Positions 57,546-64,000 of a stretch of 64,000 bases of DNA are shown one piece after another. The stretch is from assembly GCA_964036275.1 (NCBI GenBank), contig OZ038436.1:2690214-2754213 (forward strand), given 5' to 3'. The notes under the pieces were generated by a model. That model ran no database searches. It saw only the letters and a list, made by a program, of their open reading frames with translations, and was not told the DNA's origin. Source of the DNA: Litoditis marina (lineage: Eukaryota; Nematoda; Chromadorea; Rhabditida; Rhabditidae). The translations under genes and the position numbers were made by a program. Positions within the stretch are counted from its first letter, which is position 1, and each line of letters starts with the position of its first letter.

Positions 57546-59109
57546 CCTGTTACTTTTCAGAGTGTTCTTTCAAATTATCAATAACAGAAGAAAGTCGCAG
57601 TCAAAGACCTTGACTGGTATCAAGGTGACACGAAAATCCACAGCCACTAGTTTCGGGTTGATAAGATAACTACGCTCTACGCAACACATCCCAAACCGTT
57701 AACTTATTCAGATTCAGAAATGGGCGAATTGACCGAATCCTGCAGCCAAATGCCAAAACACGGATTCTTTACTTTGTTACTTTTTCCTAATTGCCAAAGT
57801 AACTGAATAGAAATCGGCTTCTACAGACACAATACGTGAAGTCTTCAATTTCTTAGAATCTTGAAATGCCATACTAGTAATTTACTAAGCAAATTTAAGT
57901 AAGTATCCAGAATATACGAAAACAGATTATTATCTAATAGTAAGGATGTAGTGTGTAAATAGCAAATTAGAAGAAAATGTAGAACACAATGGCAGCTCTG
58001 CTAGCTGTTCACACCATTGCCCTTCTATGGTCTGATATGCCCTGATACGAAGCATTAGTGGTTCCATAAAAGATAACGATTGTTCGATGAATTGAACGCG
58101 CACCAAGGTTCGCTGCAGAAACACTAGGTAAACAAAACAAAAAAGACTATTCGATTAGCCCCTAAATTGGAGGCATTTTTGGTTCTTGAATTGAAGGAAC
58201 TAAGGTGTTTACTGGCTAGGATTTCGTTTTCCAAGAAAGTAATTGTGATAAAACGTTGGTAATAAGCATTCAAATAGTGGAACTTGGCGACAAAATAGTG
58301 TTTGAAAAGAAAACACGTCAAATTTGCTGAATTTCGTACGGAAACACCTGAAATGAGAAATCCATGTGAGAATCCGATAAATGATACTACTTGAAGTAAA
58401 AAAGAAGTTACAACAACAGCTGAAAACAAGACTTAGACATAAATAAATAACTAAAAATTGAATTTTTTCATGAACTTTTAAATTATGACGTTAGGACGAA
58501 AAGTTGCCCGCAATTCTCGATGCCCGTTAAAGTTATAACGACGCTTTACCGTAAGAATTTGGCGAACAAAAATAAAACGTTTCAACTATGATCAAACTCA
58601 AAGGTTCCTATTTATAGGTTTCACCTATGACGTCACTGTCTAGCTTTCATTACAATTCTTCTTCCATTATTTGGTTTTGTATTGTGTTTTAGTTCGTTTA
58701 AACGATTATTTTGTTATTTTTGACTATTTGTATGGTTATAATTTCTAAAAGTAACGTACTGAGTTTTTTTTATATAGCTTCCACCCTTATATATAGCCAA
58801 GTTATGTATTTTACCTAGTTGTTTTTAACCGAATACTTCAAAAGACTAATGAGGTTCTGCATCACTTTTTGAATATGTGTTCAACATCAGTTTTGAGCAT
58901 CGGTTGACTTCTCTAACCGAATGTTAAACTTATTGTGTACGTTTCCTCTGTATTTCTATGTTAGTTGAATACCATTATTGCATCTTCTCAACATATTAGA
59001 CATGCATATAGTCTTTCTTAGTCAGTCGCTTCATAATAACAACGGACGGTCTCTATCTCAATTCTCTAACGGCCTTTATTATTATAATTATCAGTTTTGC
59101 TCCTTTCAG
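57546..59109. other. No confirmed gene; weak coding-like stretch on minus strand
   Basis: The minus-strand frames 58,429-58,124 (hydrophobic start, signal-peptide-like) and 58,124-57,930 (RVQFIEQSLSFMEPLMLR, then IRAYQTIEGQW) read better than chance frames and lie next to TTTTCAG, TTTCAG and CTGCAG acceptor-like words. I could not build a phase-consistent model and recognise no family. The remainder is AT-rich with no resolved structure. Confidence 0.3.
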
Positions 59110-59215
59110 ATGTCATGCGTGCTGTGATGACGTGGCTCCGTGCTCGTTTTTAGTCGAATCCTATCTTGGAATGAGGCTCCATGATGTCAGCCAGGCAGAA
59201 ACTGCATCGATATCG
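59110..59215 (+). other. Candidate exon with strong splice signals
   Basis: Bounded by CCTTTCAG and GTAAGT. One frame is open throughout (DDVAPCSFLVESYLGMRLHDVSQAE in part) and has protein-like composition. No neighbouring exon with compatible phase was found, and no family is recognised. It may be part of an unannotated plus-strand gene. Confidence 0.35.
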
Positions 59216-60547
59216 GTAAGTTTATTTTTTCAATTGTTTTTCTTCTCATTTGGTAGCCAATGTGGTCGAGTAAACCCACTACGCTCGTTTGCCTTCAGCC
59301 ATACGTACACCCGAAGTTTAATTTTTAAATATTGTCTAGCGCAGTAGGTTATTTGCTACTATATCTGGACAATTAACAACCTCTTATTCATATTCGTCAG
59401 TGAGGTTGTTAACCTATGGACAAGTGGGCAATGGGTATGTTGTATGTATATGGGGGGGGTTATTCAGTTGGAAGGTTCATCATTGTCCCGAGTGAATACT
59501 TCCTTTCGAGGTATAGGGTGGGGGAACTAAGATATCAAAACTATACATTTCACGAGACCTACAACATTTCTTATGCATGATACCTCAGAAACTATTTCTG
59601 ACCTCATGGTTAGAAATTCTATGGTTTTTTGATCAGCAACCCCTACTTCTTCACAACCCGAGCCCTTCTTAATATGCGAATCACGCTCAAGGTAATCGCT
59701 AACCTGTGACCTATCTTTAGTAAATAATATTCTTTCCTTAGTAATATTCGGACGGATTACGTTCTTTTGCGTGTTTCCACCTGGAATACTATTTTGTGTA
59801 ACTGGCAAGGTTTAATGAGTCTACCAGGGGGATATAACTATATTTCATTCATTTTGGGTAGTATTATTGAGATATTTTTTATTCTGTGCTGGATTATTCA
59901 GGGCGTTTGTATTATTATTTACTAAATACTCTGTGCTCTGTATTCTCTGTGCTTGGTAATTGATCCCTCTCTGAAAAATGTTACTTGTTTTTCAAATATT
60001 CAGTTCGGCACAGATCAGTCTGGTGCTACTGTTCCTAAGAAATGACCCGTTTTTGATTAAAATAACTGAAACTTCATAATATACATAATAGGCAAGTTGT
60101 CCCTGTCCGTTGTCCCATCCATTGTGAAATGAGCTCGTTTTTCGAGTAATACGTAAATTACTGAAAATCGGGTGTTTTATTTGGGCAACTAAACCATAAA
60201 ACTTCTGAATACGTGAGGTTTTCACCGGTAAATGCGACGAGTGTTAAAGTTAGGGTGATTTAAATTCCCAATTTCAATGAAAAACGGGTGGTCCAATAGA
60301 GCAACCAACAAATTCGTCCTTCGTTTGTTTCGAGTACTATAGCTAACTTTACTGGAATAGGAGTATGCAGTTAGTATAATGGTAGCTTTGACTTTTCTGA
60401 AACAAAACCCATAATTAGTTATAAGCTATGTCAGCTGAAAAAATAACATGTAGGTCTGGTGCGAAACTATCCAGAGTTTTACATATTGTGATAACCACGA
60501 CTACTGTGGGCTGTATTCAAATAGCTTTCTAGGTTTATTAGTTGCGT
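59216..60547. other. No gene recognised
   Basis: 59,365-59,415 contains an inverted pair, TTAACAACCTC and GAGGTTGTTAACC. A minus-strand 93-codon frame (59,808-59,527) has no recognisable domain. 59,990-60,360 has loose similarity to the CCAGTAAG MITE end (AACTTTACTGG). Confidence 0.4.
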
Positions 60548-60730
60548 ACCCTAAGTGCCTCAGAGTTGTGACTTTTTCAAACAGGGGCGTTTTGCCCTCC
60601 CCCTCATGGGGTTTTGTCTTTAATTTAGAAAATCGCTAAATCAGACATTTTTTGAAGGGGGGGGGGGGGTTTGCTCAAATCTTCGGACCAAAAACAGGGG
60701 GGTTTTCTCAAAACGCTGAGCATTTAGGGT
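60548..60730. mobile_element. MITE with ACCCTAAGTGCCTCAG ends, copy 2
   Basis: Matches 56,934-57,123 throughout. Both ends are preserved (ACCCTAAGTGCCTCAG, CTGAGCATTTAGGGT) and TA is on the outside of each. It sits immediately upstream of the RTE element. Confidence 0.8.
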
Positions 60731-60789
60731 ATGATTAGTTGGTAGTTACTTGCTCTTGTACATGCTGGTTCTAGGGTGGATGATTGCTA

Positions 60790-62662
60790 AGGGTGGATGA
60801 TTGCTAAACGCCTCCTCGCGGTGTCCCCTGGTAACTACCGTAGTATAAATTTTAACCGGGTTCAAAGGCTGGTCACCATTGCTCCCTGGAGTCCTTATCG
60901 GTAGGCTAAACGTTGGCAAACGTCGTCTCTAGGGCTTGACCCCCCTTGAGTGACTCGGTCGCCGCCTGGCTCGCGGACCGGGGAATGACACCCAATTGCT
61001 AAAAACAATTTGCGCGCGCCTCAGTCACCTGCAGGCTCACCCCTCCCCGTACGACAGCGTGGGACAAGAAGGGGAGAGCCAGAGGCCATCCAATCTCAGG
61101 TTACCAGGCTGTCTACCGATCCACCGCCTTCACCGAAACCCCCCCTATCCCGCCACCTACGCCGACATAACAATAAGGAGAGGCTTCATCTGCTGTCCTA
61201 CAACACTCGCTCCATCTGCTCCGACTCCCAACTAAGCCTTCTGTTGTCTGAGTTGTCGCAAATCAAGTTCGATGTCATCGGTCTCTCTGAAACAAAACGC
61301 AAGGAATCTCTATCGACCAGATGGAACAACGGCCACCAAGTCATCCTGGGCCCTCGCGCTCCCGGTTCCACATCCAGCGGAGTCGGCTTCATCGTCGCAT
61401 CCCACATGACCTCAAGAATCGTCGACGTTGTCCATTATTCCCCGAGAGTCGCTCGTCTCCGTCTAGAAGCCAAGTCATCTTCCATCTCCATAGTCCAGGT
61501 CTACGCTCCCACGGCTGACGCCGACGAAGAAGATCATGCCACATTCTACGAAGATATCCAGAACGCCCTCCACGGCGACAGAAGTCTCTTCAAGGTGGTA
61601 CAAGGCGATTTCAATTCCACCATCGGTTGCCGCACCAGCCCCTCCGAAACCTTCGTAGGCCCTCACTCGAATGACACAAGGAATTCCTGCGGTGATCGTT
61701 TGGCCTCCTTCATCGAAAGCGAACACCTATACCATGCCAACTCTTTCTTCAGAAAGAACCTCAACGATAGATGGACACACGCGTCTCCCAATGACAGCTC
61801 AAGACGGGAAATTGATTTTGTCCTGACGAATCGCCTGAATTCCATATGGAATATTGAACACCTCCACCACCTTCACACTGGCAGCGACCACCGAGCTATC
61901 CGTGCTACTCTTGTGATTGACAACGCCTCCGTCCGGAAGTCTAAGATCGCTAGGCAGCTCGGCCCTTCGCTTCAGTTGAACCGCGCCACTCTCGCCCTCG
62001 ATCCGCGAATTGCCACCCTGCTCCCGTCTTCTATGGTGGACATCTCGGAAGAGTACGACGATTTCGTGACACACCTGAAAGCCATCACTTCTGCTCATAG
62101 ACAACCCTCTGCTTCCCACTCGAATGATCGGATTTCGCAAGCCACCAAGCTTCTCCTCGCCCAGAGAAGTATTCTACGGGATACTCCTAACCGGGACCCT
62201 GTAGCCTTTGCCTCTCTCTCGAAAGAATGTAGACGCCGCATCAAGGACGATCACGATCAATACCGCACCTCGAGACTGTTGCTTGCTGCTGAACTTCGCA
62301 AGAGCCTGAAAACTACCTCCCGCAGACTCGCCGAACACCAACTACTAATACCTTCCATCAAGAATCCCGACGGCGTCAGAATAACATCCCGCAGAGGAAT
62401 TGAGGAAGAGTTCGTGAAATTCTACTCCAACCTGTACAGTTCCTCTTGGCAAGGACCTAACTTCGCACCCCAACAACCACAGGACGCCGAAGCAGTCCCC
62501 TTCGTACTCCCAAGCAAAGTCAGATCGGCAATCGAGTCTTCGGCAAGTGGCAAAGCGAGCGGTCCTGACAAGATCTCGATCGACGAAATCAAATCCATGG
62601 GCCACGAACTACACACAGCTGTCGTTTGGAATTATACTGTGACGCCCACAGTTCCGTACTAA
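60790..62662 (+). mobile_element. RTE-type LINE: intact endonuclease, reverse transcriptase missing
   Basis: A GC-rich leader from about 60,790 precedes an open frame of 550 codons (60,989-62,662; first in-frame near-start is TTG at 61,010, no early ATG). In 550-residue numbering from 61,010, the apurinic-like endonuclease shows YNTRS (64-68), GLSETKR (91-97), VYAPT (164-168), GDFN (199-202), EIDFVLTN (267-274) and TGSDHRA (290-296): all catalytic motifs are present. A linker follows, then SGKASGPDKISIDEIK, which precedes the polymerase in RTE and related LINEs. About 20 residues later the frame leaves the family and stops (TAA at 62,660-62,662). The polymerase is absent. GC content contrasts with the AT-rich flanks, suggesting a fairly young insertion. 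Confidence 0.85.
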
Positions 62663-63538
62663 CACATTTGGTGAAGGGAAGTTTTTATCAGTATCACGTT
62701 TTTTTATGATAAAAAGTTAATTTTTTTCTGTATACGTCCATGAGTATATGCAAAACCGTTGTAGGTTGGTTTTAGTGCTTAGCAAACTGATTCTTCTAGC
62801 TGGCACGAGCACGAGCAAACAACTATTGAACTACGCATGTCTTTAAACTTCACTGTAGCAGTTTATCTATCTAGAAACTCTAGGGTACAGAAAAAATAAC
62901 TTCATCAAGTCTTTTTTGAACTTTCATCTCAATACGAGCCGTAATTTACGAATTTCGACTGAAACAAGATCAAACTACAAAACAGGAATGAGTCTTTCTG
63001 ATTTGAACGAACGACATTAGGATGTTTAGAAAGTTTCACACGCTTTCCCAATATTTTTGTCACAATCCTACTCGACACACTCAATGTTTAGGAGTTTAGG
63101 CAGAAACCCTCACAGTCTTTGTTACGTTTGGCTTTGTTTTGAATGTATATGAAAACATATTTGGTCGATAGAGCTAGTTGGGAAAATGGGTGGAAATAAA
63201 GTGGGAAATTCTTCGCAAACCCTCAGATAGTCTGGAACTTCAATGAAAACAGTCTCAGAAACTCACTATGAACTCAGTTACTATCCAATTTTTCTAAGAT
63301 GTATTCTGAGAAGTACATGTACATGGAAGCATATCTGAGAAATATGGAAGTTCTCGAAAATATGTGCAATTTAGTTGAGAAAAACATGGAACGAATTTGA
63401 AAAACAATGATATTCTCAATGAGTGCATGAGTTTCGAATGCTGGTGATGAGACGAAAAGTTGATCTGCGAAAAAATTTTCATGAGAAAAACTTTTCATGA
63501 GTATAACTTTGATCTGAGCCAGTTTATCAACTAAATTA

Positions 63539-63540
<2 letters not shown>
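62663..63540. other. No gene recognised
   Basis: AT-rich. Minus-strand frames at 63,274-63,543 and 63,294-63,482 overlap each other and show no domain. No RTE reverse transcriptase or 3'UTR is found here. Confidence 0.4.

Positions 63541-63626
<86 letters not shown>
63541..63626. repeat. (AT)n microsatellite
   Basis: About 43 uninterrupted AT/TA dinucleotides. It can form a cruciform; length is probably variable. Confidence 0.97.
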
Positions 63627-63629
<3 letters not shown>

Positions 63630-64000
63630 ATAATCATCAATTTCACCACCACCACGGGGCACAGCAGTCAGTTGAAAGCTACAGTAATCCTCCGCAGTTG
63701 GATGAAAGAACACTCTCGAAAACAGTGAAAAGTATATTTTTTCACAAATTAGTTTTGTTAGTCATGCTCAATTGAAATATACAAAACGTTCTGAGCTACA
63801 TTTGAAACAAATTATTTTTTGAACCTTGAACCAATTTTTCGCACCTGTAGGTGGATAAACTGTTCTCATGAGACCCAGTGCACTTATACTATACGTGTTA
63901 GGCACTTAGCTGTTTCTCACAAGTATATCTGTGTTCAGTTCAAATTTTGTGGGTTTTCATTGAAAACGCTCGTTGTAGTATGCGAAAAGGCAGTTTTGTG
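63627..64000. other. No gene recognised
   Basis: Nothing that I could support in this final stretch: AT-rich, no long frame, no repeat structure seen. Confidence 0.4.

Noticed and set aside
61198..62616. Minus-strand ORFs opposite the RTE endonuclease
   Set aside because: They are shadows of a GC-rich coding frame on the plus strand with all endonuclease motifs in order.

Overview
The window is animal nuclear DNA, AT-rich and dense in repeats, and most likely from a nematode. The two complete genes have many small exons, GT-AG introns ending in TTTCAG-like acceptors, and TTTCAG-type acceptors 6-11 nt before the ATG, as expected for leader trans-splicing. From memory, their C. elegans counterparts (ppp-1 and art-1) sit on the same cosmid, C15F1. 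The intact LINE endonuclease reads like nematode RTE elements. No bacterial features were seen.

Layout. 1-22.4 kb is a mosaic of related, mostly non-coding repeats. It contains a 2,117-bp near-perfect inverted repeat (990-3106 against 6566-8682) and a 4.95-kb near-identical direct duplication (3106-8055 against 16366-21314). Both duplicated blocks carry a copy of the terminal exon and 3'UTR of the eIF2B-gamma gene found at 40 kb. The same stretch holds a 130-bp satellite (about 12.95-14.1 kb), poly-C tracts, a 179-bp-arm hairpin and a decayed CR1/Jockey-like reverse-transcriptase tail (21.9-22.3 kb). 22.4-37.5 kb holds several MITE families, often nested, tRNA-like repeats, a second eIF2B-gamma-derived fragment, and three unrecognised coding exons with compatible phases on the minus strand (33.1-34.6 kb). 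37.5-38.6 kb is a TIR element with a 7-bp target duplication.

39.9-56.4 kb holds two genes on the minus strand that I could assemble completely. EIF2B3 (13 exons, 408 aa) encodes the gamma subunit of the translation-initiation guanine-exchange factor eIF2B. TECR (9 exons, 309 aa) encodes trans-2,3-enoyl-CoA reductase, the last step of very-long-chain fatty-acid elongation. All exon phases join, and the summed coding lengths (1,227 and 930 nt) are multiples of three. Their introns are full of MITEs, and some splice-site sequences are duplicated. 57-64 kb is again repeats, with an RTE-type retrotransposon whose endonuclease is intact but whose reverse transcriptase is missing.

The two genes belong to separate housekeeping pathways and are linked only by position and strand. 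The most unusual content is the repeat system that has captured and amplified the 3' end of EIF2B3, plus the duplicated splice sites in TECR.
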